DNA from: Aulostomus chinensis
Lineage: Eukaryota > Chordata > Actinopteri > Syngnathiformes > Aulostomidae
Direction: 5' to 3'
Assembly: GCA_037954235.1 (NCBI GenBank)
Contig: JBBMOA010000006.1
Span: 22,220,041 to 22,284,040 of the forward strand
DNA length: 64,000 nt
Shown: positions 21,368-34,374 of the stretch, in pieces
Layout: each line of letters starts with the position of its first letter
How positions within the stretch are numbered: the stretch's first letter is position 1
Made by a program: the position numbers and the translations under genes
Notes under the pieces: generated by a model
The model's input: the letters and a program-made list of their open reading frames with translations, nothing else
Told to the model about the DNA's origin: nothing
Database searches by the model: none

Positions 21368-24300
21368 ATGTCTTCAGGGGGAGGTGGTTCTGTCACCAGG
21401 TTCGACCGGGTGCGCCAGATCCCACATTATGACCAAGTCCCAGTGGGCTCATTGTGTCGGGATCAAGATCTCCCTCCGCCCCCAGCCCCTCTGCATGGAG
21501 CCATTTCAGCTTTCAGTTTAGACAACCTACCTCCTCCTCCTCTACCAGCACAGCCTGCTTTTGGGCCTGTGTCGTTCTATCCACCAAGTGACGATGAGCA
21601 AAATGAGCCATTGGAGGATGATTGTGATGCCATGGACATCAAGCCAGTCCACCGTTTCATCCCAGACTCAGTCAAAAACTTCTTCCGTGGCAACAGTGGC
21701 AACCGTGGCAGCAAGGGCTGGTCGCCCCCATCATCTATAACACCTCACTCTGCTGCACCTTCATCCATTAAGAGTGGCAATGGCCACACAACAATGGGAA
21801 TCCCTTGTTCACCCCCCCACTCTGCCCCTCCATCTCCTTCTCTTCCTGGCTCCTACCAGGATCCCTATGGTGGTTCTGGTGGAAGCTACACTTCTCAGAA
21901 AGAGCGGGATGGCCTACTACTGGGTTCAGAAGCCATTGATTCTGCATCAGCGGTGCCCACCAACCTCTCTGCTCAAACCTACCAGGAGCGGGTGGAGGAG
22001 TATCACCTGCGCTATGCCTACATGAAGTCCTGGGCCGGCCTTTTGAGGATCCTGGGCTGTGTACAGCTGCTGCTTGGAGCTGCTGTGTTTGCATGCGTCT
22101 GTGCTTATGTACACAAGGACAACGAATGGTTCAATATGTATGGATACTCCCAGCCACAGTTGTATGGGGGGCTAGGTGGGGGCGCAAGTGCATATGGATA
22201 TGGGGGCGGTTACTACACAGGCCCTAAGACGCCTTTTGTGCTAGTGGTGGCTGGTCTTGCATGGATAGTGACTGTAATTCTTGTAGTCCTTGGAATGACC
22301 TTATACTACAGGGCAATCCTTCTAGACTCCTCTTGGTGGCCCCTGACAGAGTGCGCAATCAATCTGGTCTTGGCAGTGCTCTATTTAGCAGCAGGAATAG
22401 TATATTTGAGGGATACCACCCGCGGAGGTCTGTGCAACATGCCGGTTTTCAACAATGGAGTCAATGGGGCCTTCTGCCGCACTGAGGCTGGTCAGAATGC
22501 AGCTCTAGTCTTCCTCTTCATCACCATGGCACTTTACTTCATTAGTGCAGGAGTGTGTCTGAAACTTTGGAGGCATGAAGCAGCAAGGATGAGGAGGGAG
22601 GAGCTCGCACAGGAGGTACGAAGTTCTGTATCTAACCCCTTTCACTCCGACCAAAAACTTGCTAACACTTCTGCAAATTCACCCTGATTGTGTTCAAGCA
22701 ACTGCACTATAGCATTGTTTTGGTGGTGATGAAGTAGAAAAAGAGACTAAAGCAAAAGACATGAAATAGTAACCACAGCAACACTGTTCCCTCTATGTTG
22801 TTTGTTTATACTTGAACAGAATATATACATTGTGCGTTCACATTTCATCAACATTATTTTATTCTACATGTCTCATTTTACATTTTGGGAAAAATAAAGT
22901 TTTTAAGCTTGGCATGAGTCAGATCCTATATAATTCATGGCACTTGGAATGCTTGGGACACTGCCGAGGTTTAGATCGGCCATACCAGCATTGTATACAT
23001 TGTAGTTACATGCACACTAATCAAGATGATGAATTTTAATTGGCCTTACACTCATCTATTGGTTTTGTTATCCTTACAACGAAAACTAAAAGCACAATGA
23101 CTTGTAGGAAGTGATCAACAATAAAAAAAGCAGGGATGTTTATTTGACTATTGCCTTGTTTTGAAGTGACACTGGAAACGTCATCTAACAAGTCTCTCTC
23201 CATCTTTTCTTCCCATCACAATCCTAGATGAAAACCACTGCATCCTCAGTGCCTTTATCAATAGTAAGTCTGATTTGAATGCATGTGTAATGTTCTGGCA
23301 GGTATCACCTTAAACACATTTGTGTGAACTTAACATATGTTTCTGCACATCTGCTGCAGCTGGGCTCAGGCTCTAGGATTTCGGCGCGTACTCCTCTCCC
23401 AACTATCCAGCCAGACATCATGGATGCAGCAACCAACTCCTCGGGCGCCCCTCTGATGACGATGGAGCCAGAGATCCTCAGAGGTCACATCCCAGCTGGA
23501 CACATCCCCAAACCTGTTGTTATAGCTGACTATGTGGCGTGAGTATTTAGTCACATCGTTTTACAAAGCTTCTCTGCTGTTTTCAGACACAAGACAGAAT
23601 GGATGAAGGAGCCACTAGGATACAGATACTCATTGAGCTGTAATGTGAATGTTTCTAGTGGCCCGATAAAATGTTTTGACTCCTATCTTTTCTACAGGAA
23701 GTACCCAACTATCCACTCTGAAGAGGAGAGGGACCAGTACAAAGCTGTATTCAATGACCAGTATGCTGAGTACAAGGAGCTACATGCTGAAGTTCAGGCC
23801 ATGGCCAAAAAATTCGAAGAGATGGACGAGATGATGCAGAACCTGCCCTCCCGGCCTTCTAGCCAAATGGTACAGCCCTCACCCCACTGCCTTCCTAAAA
23901 AAATACACTGGATCACTATCTCCAGTAACATCTTCATTTTCTTCCAGGAGAAAGAGCGGATCAATCACATTTTGCTTGAATATAAGAGGAAGAAGGCTGT
24001 AAGTAAAAAATGGTTACTGATCCAATTGGTATTCAATCCTGGCTCAAGTTACTTTACAGCAACATGTGGTAGTCATCAGCTCCAGCTTCCATTGAAGTGA
24101 ATATACAAATTTTCACCCCTTTTCCAGCACAATGATGTAACTCATTACCTACACACAAACACAACTCTTACCTGCCCACAATTAGTGCTATTTACGGCTG
24201 TCTTCTGATATTGAAAACAATTTAAGAAAATTTTGGTTGGTTGGTAACAGGAAAAAGAAATAAAGTCTACAGGCAACAGTCAAGTAAGTCCCAGCAACTC

Positions 24301-25378
24301 AAAGGATTAAGTAAGAGTGCATTGCAAGCCAGAGTGCAGACATGGAGCTGTTATCAGCAGGGAACCATAGGAGAGTCAGATTGGTTTACATTTGCATGTT
24401 GAGTTTACGGGGATTGTGTGCGGTACTCTAATCATAGGACCTAATCACAAGCATTATAATTCTGTGCCAGTCTAATTGGGTCGCACTGCAATTACACTGC
24501 CACAACACTAGTTCATGGTGGGGTTTCCTTGCTGCTGTATAGAGTTCCTTCATGAACTTCCAATAATTATAATTTTGAATTTGGAACTAGCAAAGCACTA
24601 GCTAACATTAAACAAAAGTCCCATTTTCTGAAATAAATGTTAGGCTAAAAAGGGCTGAGACCAGAGGAGGAGATGGAGTGCATAGGCAGAATTAATCAGA
24701 CAACCAGTCAGCTTTGGCGGTGTGTTGACACAATTCCAAGGTACATTTCCAGGGAGGTGCATGTCAAGCTATGGTATAGGGTATGTTGCTACCTGTTACA
24801 ATGCTGATCTTTAACACATAGCTACAGATGAAAGGCAGACCTTCATCATTGCAGAGGCATCTGCGCTGACTGTCCACTCACTGTCAGTCAGTGCAGGACT
24901 TGACACTGACGGGAGAAATGACCTGCAGACTCAAAGGCACAACTGATCCATTTGTCCAGTTTTTACAGCAGCTTGCTGCTCGTTCTTTGCTCGACTGTTT
25001 CAGGGCAAAAACCTTTGTCTTTTAGAAATGGTTCACCATTAAAATAGTCTGCTTTATGGTGTGATCATGTTTGTCTGGTTTGCTGAAAAAAGATCTGTAC
25101 TGTATATACAGTATATACGCCACTGTCTTGTCTTGCATTGTATTTCACATGCAAGTCATTAAAAATTTTGAATTAATTTGATCCCTGATAGTCACAGCTT
25201 GAACAAGATAACAATTTCTTTATTTACCCTGTTTCTTCTTTTGTTTTCCTTTTGGTATCAGGACCCCACTTATGTGGAGAAAAGGGAGAGATGTGAGTAC
25301 CTGAAAAGCAAACTCTCTCACATCAAGCAGATGATTCAGGAGTACAACCAGGCCACGGACCGGAGGGATGTCAACTAA
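21368..25378 (+). CDS. marveld2: Tricellulin (MARVEL domain-containing protein 2)
   Basis: Six coding exons: 21368-22615, 23228-23263, 23360-23538, 23698-23869, 23948-23998 and 25262-25378. All are in phase and give 600 residues (human about 558). Residues 1-218 are a cytosolic, proline- and glycine-rich N-terminus. Four MARVEL membrane spans lie near 222-248, 288-314, 324-347 and 375-400. A glycine/tyrosine-rich first extracellular loop (about 255-285) and a second loop with two cysteines (GLCNMP..GAFC) separate them. The tail (GHIPAGHIPKPVVIADYVA to SKLSHIKQMIQEYNQ) is the occludin/ELL coiled coil. Tricellulin seals epithelial tricellular junctions. The start follows the acceptor at 21345 directly. 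The 36-nt exon 2 adds 12 residues. Its tandem neighbour is the related ocln. Confidence 0.95.
22893..22898 (+). terminator. marveld2: Intronic poly(A) signal downstream of marveld2 exon with four TM spans
   Basis: AATAAA lies 206 bases after the stop codon (22685-22687) that is met if the exon-ending donor at 22616 is not used. It could end a short transcript encoding tricellulin without its occludin/ELL tail. Confidence 0.4.
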
Positions 25379-26520
25379 ACACGTCACCGCAACCAACACA
25401 CTTGGAACTCAGGCTGTGTCCGTCAGTACTGACATGTAGAGTGAATGAGTGTGAGACATAAAAACTACCGCTCATCACATCGGACTGTTGGCAGTTATAC
25501 TATCATCACATTGAAGCATTATGGAGATTACAGTTGATAGAAATGTCATCATGGGAGAAACATTACCCACCCAGGTTTGGAAGAAATGGGGATGATTTTG
25601 GCACGGCATGCCACCACAGAGAAATACTAATTGTGGTAAAATTGAAGTAGGGCTCAAGGGTTTGAAGTCAAAAACTTACAGTAGTTCCAGGTTGTTGTTT
25701 TTTTTCAACCTGTCATAACCGTCATCATTACTGATTTTTATGGTAATTTTCTTTCATCTGATAGTTGTGTGGAACTGTGAAGCACAGAGTTAGCGTTTAA
25801 TCACGGATCTCCAAGCAGGAGAGTGGATGAATTTCCTCTCAATCCTGTCACTGCAATCACAATGATGAATGGAACAGATGGGTGTTATTTTCTTATTTTT
25901 ATTCCTTTTCAAAAACTTTTTTTTATACGATCACATTTTATACTGTGATTCTGCATTGTTTTCTTTGTGCTCCATTCCAGCTGCTGTATGACAATGAAAG
26001 ACTTTTTCAATCCTTGTGTTTTGCCTTCTTGAACTTGAATCACAGTCAGTTCTAATGCAGAGTTTGAGTGCCATCGAGCACACTCACCATTCCTTGTTTC
26101 TCTTCTACCCAGGCTCATGATTTTAGAACTAAAACAAGATTAGAATTACACAACAGATAGATTTGTTCAAAGTTACATATCCCATTTTGATGTGTAGTTC
26201 ATTTTAAGCACACTTCTTCAAGGGACTTGAAACTCTGATTTTTAATATTGAATGAAATCTGTACTTGGTACATTTTTAAATAAGTATGATAACAGCAGAT
26301 ATATATTTTTTGCTGATCAATCCTAGTGTAGAATACTTTGAATTACTACATGGTGATGATGTCTTTAGTCAGATTTAGTTACTGTATCAGCTTAATGGTA
26401 GTAGACCTGACTTGTCATTACTTTAGAGATAGACCTTTCTGGAAATTAGCCATCATCTAGTTGTATTCTTATCAAAATAAGAAGTGGGTTAAATTAATAA
26501 AGTAAATAATACAACAAAAA
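25379..26520 (+). other. marveld2: Probable marveld2 3' UTR
   Basis: No new exon is recognised after the stop codon, and open frames are short. The first good AATAAA is at 26496-26501, giving a 3' UTR of roughly 1.1 kb. Confidence 0.5.
26496..26501 (+). terminator. marveld2: Candidate poly(A) signal of marveld2
   Basis: A canonical AATAAA about 1.1 kb after the tricellulin stop codon and before the next SINE. Confidence 0.5.
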
Positions 26521-27101
26521 GGATAGAATGTCTTTGTTATATAGTCATTAGTAAGCTGGGTGGTAAATGATTCCCTCGGTATAATATCTGAGAAGTTTCT
26601 TAGCAATTGACAACGTGTGGCTTCACACTGGCCTGATAGGTAAGTTGGCTGGAGTTTGGAGTGACCGGAGGAAGTGAGATGCATGCTGAGGTCCTGTTCT
26701 TAGTCCATTAACCATCTTCTCTGTTACGTTGATAACAGTAAAGCTGGCACTCTGATGAGATGATCTACCAGTGTTTTGTTTCTTTTTTCCTTTCTCTCGA
26801 GTCTTCACTGTGTCAGGTTTTTCAACATTGGCAATGTTTTCTCGTAGATATATTCATTGGGAAGAAAGTATCCCCATGGCAGCCTCTCAGCCCCAGGTTC
26901 TAATTGATCATCCATTAATCCATCCATCCATTGTCTACCGCTGATTGTGTTAAGGGTTGCGGGGGGCTGCAGCCTATCCCAGCAGCCTTTGGCATGAGGT
27001 GGGGTTCACCCTTGACAGGTCGCCAGTCCATCGCAGGGCCAACACAGATAGACAGACAACCATTCACACTCACAGCCACACCTGCGGTCAATCTAGAGCA
27101 C

Positions 27102-27241
27102 AGGTGTCAAACTGATCCAGTAAAGGGCCGGTGTGGCTGCAGGTTTTCATTCCAATAAGTTGAATCAGGTGTTGCTTTTGCTTGGTTGGAATGAAAACCT
27201 GCAGCCACACTGGCCCTTTACTGGATCAGTTTGACATCCCT
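27102..27241. mobile_element. Foldback MITE nested in a SINE
   Basis: Two arms of about 55 bases (27102-27155 and 27186-27241) are near-perfect reverse complements. They contain AAAGGGCC, GGCTGCAGGTTTTCATTCC and GTCAAACTGATCC. Its ends read AGGTGTCAAACT and, inverted, AGGGATGTCAAACT, similar to hAT-type termini. The flanks TAGAGCA and TGGAGTGT look like a decayed 7-8-bp duplication of the SINE sequence TAGAGTAT. Confidence 0.75.
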
Positions 27242-27399
27242 GATGGAGTGTCTGATTATCCTAGTCCCCTCTTGCATGTCTTTGGACTGTGAGAGGAAGC
27301 CGGAGTACCCAGAGAGAACCCATGCAGGCACAGGGAGAACATGCAGACTCCACACAGAAAGACCCCGTGCTCCAGCTGGGGCTAGAAACCCGGAGGCGA

Positions 27400-27455
27400 C
27401 TGGCTAGACAGAATTTCCCTTGGGGATGAATAAAGTATTCTGATTCTGATTCTAA
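27400..27455 (+). mobile_element. LINE 3'-tail-like fragment in SINE head
   Basis: GAATTTCCCTTGGGGATGAA, then TAAAGTATTCTGATTCTGATTCT, resembles the common end of fish LINEs: a TTTCCC..GGGATNAATAAAGTAT motif followed by a short tandem tail. It replaces sequence between the B-box and A-box regions of the surrounding SINE. Confidence 0.5.
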
Positions 27456-27489
27456 CCACAGCACCACCACGCCGACCCCAATTGATCAG

Positions 27490-28330
27490 TCACAAATAAT
27501 TAAAGTCCTTTGAAATGATGAGAACAAATTCAACGAGCCACTGTGATGTTCACAGGATTTATAACACTTTCATCACCAATGTTAAAAATTTTCATTTTAT
27601 AATGTTAAAATAAAGTAACTAAGTTCAGTGGGATTTTGATGTGAGTATGACTTGCACATTGAGCTTCAGTCATAAAATGCTTTTATCTTAAGGACAGGAA
27701 GCAAAACCTGATGTCTATTTGTAACTCCTTGCCCTAGATATCTATATTTGCACCTCTTGTCACATCACATTATTTTCCTTATTTAATTACAGTTAAATCA
27801 AATTTAAATTAAATCAAATTAAATTGCACTGAGGGTAGGAAAAGTCATCTGATGTGTAAGAAATAATTTTTATGCGCTAAGTTTAAAAAAGAAGAAGTTG
27901 TAACTCCTGCTGGCCATGTTGTCATATTTCATTTCATGTGATATTTCCAAATGAGTGAAGGACTAATTTACAGATCCAACTGTGAAAGGCAATTTCTTAC
28001 AGTCAACATCATCCATCCATCCGTTTTCTACGGCTTATCCTGTTATGGGTTGTGGGGGGACTAGAGCCTATCCCAGCTCAACATGTGCTATGAGGGTCAT
28101 TGCTCAGGCTTGTTTGTGATTGGAGGAATTCTAGGTGGCACAATTGTCCACGGTGTCCCATAAAGCAGTCCTTATCATGGACACACACTGAAACATGCTA
28201 TTGGTATACACGTGACTGTAAGTTATTAATGAAGTCCTATCAGTTTATTCATTCTAATGTGACAGTCACAACCGAAACAAGCTTCCAGTGATGCTGTGAC
28301 GGTCTCTTGTGAAACCTGCTACAGGTTAAT
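27490..28330. other. Intergenic gap between marveld2 and ocln
   Basis: AT-rich sequence with one SINE tail fragment (28008-28080). No exon is recognised. The CpG-rich region to its right is the presumed ocln promoter. Confidence 0.45.
28008..28080 (-). mobile_element. SINE/Rex3-type 3' tail fragment
   Basis: CATCCATCCATCCGTTTTCT, then GGCTTATCCTGTTATGG and AGAGCCTATCCCAGC, is the inverted 3' end shared by the SINEs of this window. The rest of the element is missing, so it is a strongly 5'-truncated copy. Confidence 0.7.
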
Positions 28331-28435
28331 CCAGTAGGACCTGAGCAGGAACGTACACCTGTGGGCGTGGCTCTTGGCTCGGTGCGCGCGCTTACAGGTG
28401 TTTTTCGCTCTCATCTCTATCGGGATCGTACGCAG
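28330..28435 (+). promoter_or_regulatory. ocln: Probable ocln promoter and non-coding first exon
   Basis: GTGGGCGTGGCT (28361-28372) is a GC/CACCC-box-like motif. It is followed by CGGTGCGCGCG and a good donor, ACGCAG|GTATGT, after 28435. CpG-containing sequence continues to about 28620. The next ocln exon, at 30577, contains the start codon, so this fits a 5' UTR exon. Transcription start is not visible. Confidence 0.5.
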
Positions 28436-30366
28436 GTATGTTTGAATGATTTAATTTATTGTCAGGGACATGATGGATCACGATTTTTATTAAACATTAA
28501 CGTTTCCCGTCGAGTTTTAACACGTTCGAGACGTCCGAGTTGTTTGTTAGTGTTGTGTGAGAATTTAATTTTGGCTTGGAGTTCGGATCAGCTCATTCAC
28601 ACGATGAAATCCTACGTTGTTTGGAGCAGGATAGGTGTTTTTGACGTGTTTCACGTCTCAGTACGGTCTATAGCATGCGGCAAAAAACAAAACAAAACAA
28701 AACAAAAACAGCCGGTAAACATACAGGGTCTCTTGGTGAAGGAATAGTGTGGAAGTGTTCTGAATTGCACTATGGCAGCCCGCATGATGTGAGAGGATTG
28801 TTGATCACTGTAGCAGTCGGGCAGCTACGTGATCTTTGTTTTACCACAAACAACAGGCAGTCGAGGCCTGTTTGACCAGCTGAGTAGCTGATCAGTAGCT
28901 GAATGATTGGGTCAATATTTGAGGATTTGTTTGGGTTGACAGGTTGATCCATCATAACTCAACTATGGCTGCTGGATTCCAAAAGCTACCTGGTATTTTG
29001 CAAGGTGCAAAGTAATTGAAGACTAAACGAGTAGGAATTTCACATGGCAAATTTTTAAAATCTTAAAAGAAATCAGATGTGGAATATAAGTCATGTTTCA
29101 GTCAACACCACTGTTTCCATCTATACTTTAGAGGGCAACAACCTAAATACAAAATGCTGCATTTTAATTCTAATCAAATAATCTTTTAGAAATGTATTAA
29201 TAAAAGCCATCAAAACCCATCTCTTTTATACAAGCAGGAGCCCTGGAATTCAACAGAAAATGAAACATCTCTATGTTATAGGTGTGTGCTTGAGGAGCTT
29301 GTCGTGTTTTAGCATGTTAGCAGTTAGCTTGTCAAACTGAGTATCTCAAATTGATGTTTTTCTTTTAAGATGAAATTTTAGAGACGCAATACGTACTCTA
29401 ATCTTGAAAAAAATATTTTCATAGTTTTGATTTGAAAATTTCCCCCTCATATTTCATATTATAGTTTACAAAAAAAACCAAACGTTGCTAAAAGTGAGCT
29501 TCAACTTAGAAACATTTCAAGTCCAATTAGAGGAAGCTCACTTGAGGGCCAAGACCCAATGGTTGTAGTCATATAGCGCTTCCTGTGGTGGCTGATAAAA
29601 CATGCAGAATGTGATCGGAGAATCAGAGATTGTAACTGACATTGATTCATTCAGTCACACCAACACGCCACAATATCACTTCTGACCAACACATATTGAT
29701 TGACATATCGATTAAATGTTTTTACTTATTCACAGGGGTCACATCTTTTTAATCTTATAACATCGCCTCTCTTTCTCACTCCCTATCCCGCTCCCTCTCT
29801 CGCCTGCTGTCAGCACAGCTGCAGAGGTTTGAGAATTCTGATGGAGGGAAAGATGGCAGGTGAACGGGAGCGGCAGCTTGACCATAGAGATTCTTTTTTA
29901 TCATTGGTTTATTTTTAGAGTTCTATCCTCTAGTTGCCTTGATGACCTTCTGTGTGTCCTCATTAAATGTCAAAGTCACAGGCAGACTCAATTGAGATTG
30001 AGCTGTCAAATGCAACTGTTCTTTGACGATTATATGATTTATTTGTATGTTACTTTAGCTCACATTCTACTCTAGCTGGTAGTTTTAGTTAATTGATCCC
30101 TGTACACAAATGGCAGGGGGTGGGTGGGTGACAAGGCCAATAAATGATATTGATATTTTTTTAGGTTTGATCAAGTTGCATGATAAACTCAATTTCTGAA
30201 GTTCCTTCTCTTCAATGCAGGAGTTTAATTGAGCAGTAGGCAGCTAATCTCCTTAGCATCTGAGGGTGGAACTCTACAGGTAACAGAACAGTAAGGAACT
30301 ATGAGGTAACAAATTAGTTGAGCTCTGCCTGGAAGGCTCTCAGTTACACAATATTGTAACTGTACC
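28436..30366 (+). other. ocln: Presumed ocln intron 1
   Basis: About 2 kb without a recognisable exon or repeat family, apart from short A-rich runs. It ends at a 36-bp tandem repeat placed just before the start-codon exon. Confidence 0.4.
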
Positions 30367-30510
30367 TGCCCGTTTCATCCACGCCACAGCAGATTGTGAT
30401 GTTGCCTGTTTCATCCACGCCACAGCAGATTGTGATGTTGCCTGTTTCATCCACGCCACAGCAGATTGTGATGTTGCCTGTTTCATCCACGCCACAGCAG
30501 ATTGTGATGT
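30367..30510. repeat. 36-bp minisatellite, four copies
   Basis: Four adjacent 36-base units occupy 30367-30402, 30403-30438, 30439-30474 and 30475-30510. Each reads TGCCTGTTTCATCCACGCCA and onwards. The first unit differs at one base (TGCCCG) and the rest appear identical. It ends 66 bases before the acceptor of the ocln exon that holds the start codon. Confidence 0.95.
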
Positions 30511-30600
30511 TGCTTGCAGGAGAGTGATGGGAAATTTTACAAAGGTCACTTTATACTGTGTGTTTTTCTTTTGTAGAGTGAGTTCCAAGTGGATTTCAGT

Positions 30601-33600
30601 ATGCCAAGTAATAAACAAAGCTCCCCACCATACTTGTCCAGCAGCAAACAGTGAGTTTACCTCCATTTCACTTCATGTCTTTCTGTCTGTCTTTACAACA
30701 ATGATGGCATCTCAGTGTAGCACTTCTTTAATAATGATTTTATTGCAAGACTTTTCAAGTGAACATTGATTATACACTATTCAGTGATTTATGATGTCAA
30801 CTTCCCTCTGATTTTTTTTTCAACTGAGAGGAATGTGACTGGTTTCAACACACACATTCAATTAACAAAAACTGAAATTGTAACCAAAAGGTGTGTGTGT
30901 GTGTGTGGGGGGGGGGTCTGTTTACTGTAAGAAGATATCAGTATCTTGCATAAGTGTATCAATATCATATCTCAAGAGTAAGTATATGATATAAGGTTAT
31001 ACTACAGTATTGTGTGTTGTCCATCTAATGTCACTGATGATAACACTTGAATTAGACTAAGCTTAATCAACCTCATTTAGTCTGTAATGAATGGACTGAA
31101 ATGTATTGCATCCATCCATTTTCTTCACTGCTTATCTGTTAAGAGATGCGGGGGATTGGGCGAGAGGCAGGGTAGGCCCTGGATGGGTCGCCAAGTCAGT
31201 CGCAGGGCCATCAGGAGCAATTAGGGGTTCAGTGTCTTGCTCAAGGATACTTGGACATGGTCACTGGAGGAAGTGAGGATTGAACTAACGATGCTCCGGT
31301 TGCTAGAAGGCCACTCTTCCTCTAAGCCATGCCGGCCTTCTAATTTTAATGCAGTTATATTTATTTTTTAATCTTCGTTTAACCGTAAAAGTCATTAAGG
31401 ACACATTATTGTTTTTAAAGATAGCCTGGGTCAATGAGATATGGCAATATTTGTCAGTCTGCTGTCTTTTTACGCTCACATAAAGTTCTGCCCTCTGATC
31501 ACCTGTATTGACATGATCAGATAAGTGCTGTTCACTTTGTGAATTGACCTGGATATGAGCATTTGTAGGGCAAAGTAATATACTGTACCTGTAGTTTCTA
31601 ATGAGATAAGACAGCCCTCTTTCCCCTCAGTGTTCAGTGAAATCATGAAGCTTCACTGGATATTCTGACAAACATTTGTGGAAACCACAAATGTTTTATT
31701 TACCTTACTTAAAGTCACCAATCTTGTTCACTCTGGCCAGGCAAGATGACAGGTGTTGATCAGCAGGTCATATCAGGAGTCAGGTTGCTAGCAAGCGAGT
31801 TCTACCTAAAAAAGTTTTAGCAGTTGTAAAGACAGGTGTTGTTTGGACAGACTTGAAAATCTAGATGCTTATTTTGTCACCTAAAGAATACCCTAATCTG
31901 CAGATTTTTGTTTAGCTAAAATAAGTTGAGGTAAAAGCAGACCTCAAATGACCACCTTAAATTATTGGTGTTTTACACAGAATAAAACAAAATTGCAGTA
32001 TTTTGTTTGCAGTAGTAAATTTAGATGGGCACTGTGTGGCTTTTTACAGACTGTTATTTGAAAAAGGACAAGAGTTGCACTCAATGCACAGATTTCCATC
32101 AAGGCCAGTGGCCCTCTGTCATTTGTTGCAACTGAAATCATCATATGTTTGTAAGAATTAAAAAAAAAAAAACCTTTGAAGATACTTGATATTTGTCATA
32201 AAGGTCCTTCTGGAGACAAATATTTCTCCCGTGTGTGAGTGACTATATCTCTGTCCTCCTGTGTTGCAGTCACAGCAGCAGACACAGACACAGTGAGCTC
32301 ATGTCCAACCCAGCCTTTCCCTACTACCCAGGAGACAAGATGCTCCACTTCTATCGCTGGACATCCCCACCTGGTGTGATGAAGATCCTGTGTATCATCA
32401 TCATCATCATGTGTGTGGCTGTGTTTGCCTGTGTGGCCTCCACCCTGGCATGGGACTATGATATGAGCCTCATGGGTATGGGTGGTGCTGGAGGCTTGAT
32501 GCCAGGTTACGGCGGCTCATACGGTGGCTCATATGGGGGCTCATACAGCGGCGGCGGCAGTTATGGAGGATCATATGGAGGTGCCATTGGTAGTGGTGGA
32601 TATGGCGGCTATGGCTATGGAGGGGCAGCACAGATGGATCCTAAAGCTGGCAAAGGTTTCATCATTGCCATTGCTGCCATTACTTTCATAGCTGTCCTCA
32701 TAATTTTTGTGTTGGTTGTGTCGAGACAAAATGCTGCCCGCTCAGCATCGTTCTACCTAGCAGCGATCATCATCTGCGCCATTTTGGCTTTTCTGATGAT
32801 CATCGCGACCATTGTGTACCTGGTGGCAGTAAACCCAACAGCCCAGTCCACTGGTTCCATCTATTACAACCAGATCCGCCAGCTTTGTGCCCAGTACCAG
32901 AACCAGAACCAGGCCCAGGGCATCTTCATCAACCAGTATCTATACCATTACTGTGTGGTGGAGCCCCAAGAGGTAGGACAAGCTCTCTTTCATGGGGTTT
33001 ATAGGGAAGGCTATATGTACCATTTTTCTGTCCTGTAGTTTCTGAATCACAGATACTGTAGTGACACCTAATGAAACGGCAGTAGTTTTCACTAACTTTC
33101 AGTGAGAAAAATCAATGTAATTTTCTGTGAGTTCTTCATTTTGTTGTTGATTTGATATGGTGTTGCTGAAAAAGAGGAGAACAAGCAACAGGTTAATTAT
33201 TATTTGAATTGCTGATGATGATGAGTCTTGTGCTCCCTGCAGGCCATAGCCATCATTCTAGGCTTCTTGGTGTTTGTGGGCCTCATCATCCTGCTGGTGT
33301 TTGCAGTCAAGACTCGCTCCAGCATCAGGCGCTGGGGCCCTGAGCGTATTCTGTGGGAGGAAGTCAAGGTCGTCAATGATGGTCTACATCACAGTGTTGG
33401 GGAGTGGGTGAGTGTTGTAAATATACCTTGGGTTTCCAGGCTGGGAGAGCAACAAACACAATCTCACCTGAGTTATTCCTTTAAGTTTATTACCTAAATA
33501 CTTTGGTTGAGGAAAACAATTCAAAATGGCAGGGAGTCAGTGTAGCTTGCAGTATACTGGCAGAATATAAGTACTTTGTGTTCATCAGGTGCTGAGCTAA

Positions 33601-34063
33601 CACCTTAGTACAAGGTGATCAGCATTACTTCACAAGTTTACATTTTTGGGATTGTTAAATACTCTGTTGTGCAATCAGAACATCTTCTCACACTGGATCA
33701 GTTAGTACTTGTTAGTCAACCAAATTAATTTGGGAAATGTGTTTATACACTGATGCAAACATCTTGTAATGACAAAATGAAACAATCTGATACATAATAA
33801 GTGATAATCTGAGAATTGGGACACTGCTTTGATGTAGTGAAATTACTCTTACTTTCAACAAAAAAGTTTTGTGATCAGTAACCAAGACAGCATTTTGTCA
33901 AGTATACTGTTTGCATTTTTTTTTCATGTACATAATCACTACACTCTCATTGAGCGGGGAAATATGAATCTGGTTTCCTAAGGTAACACTTAAAGTATGT
34001 ATGTATGTGCAATGATTGCTGACAGATTGTTTCCGATGCACATTTGTAAAGAGAGATGAGAAG

Positions 34064-34108
<45 letters not shown>

Positions 34109-34338
34109 GGCGTGCACACCTGCGTGCTGTGTATCAGAGTTTATACCATAAAAGGTCTCCAATGGGTAAGAAAAACAATTACCAGAACCTCTTATCCTCA
34201 CGGGAACAAAGACTGGTCTCAATGTGGCAAAACATAATTTCTTATTTTGCCGTTAAATTTGTTGTCAATATGTTAGGTTAAGGGCTTGGGTTAAGCTGTC
34301 AATTTGAATGGAAGTCAATGGGATGTCCTAATTAGAGT

Positions 34339-34374
<36 letters not shown>

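Larger units (their letters stand above)
26911..27479 (-). mobile_element. Type A SINE carrying two nested insertions
   Basis: The outer element is a minus-strand type A SINE. The perfect 9-bp direct repeat AATTGATCA flanks it at 26902-26910 and 27480-27488. A foldback element (27102-27241) splits its body. A short LINE-tail-like piece (about 27400-27455) interrupts its tRNA-like head. It lies between marveld2 and ocln. Confidence 0.85.

Noticed and set aside
21768..22094. Minus-strand 108-codon frame
   Set aside because: It is the antisense shadow of the large marveld2 coding exon.
30367..30510. CRISPR-like direct repeats
   Set aside because: Units are contiguous without spacers and the genome is a vertebrate's.
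30340..30666. Minus-strand 108-codon frame with a 12-residue repeat
   Set aside because: The repeat comes from the 36-bp minisatellite, and the frame overlaps the ocln start exon in antisense.
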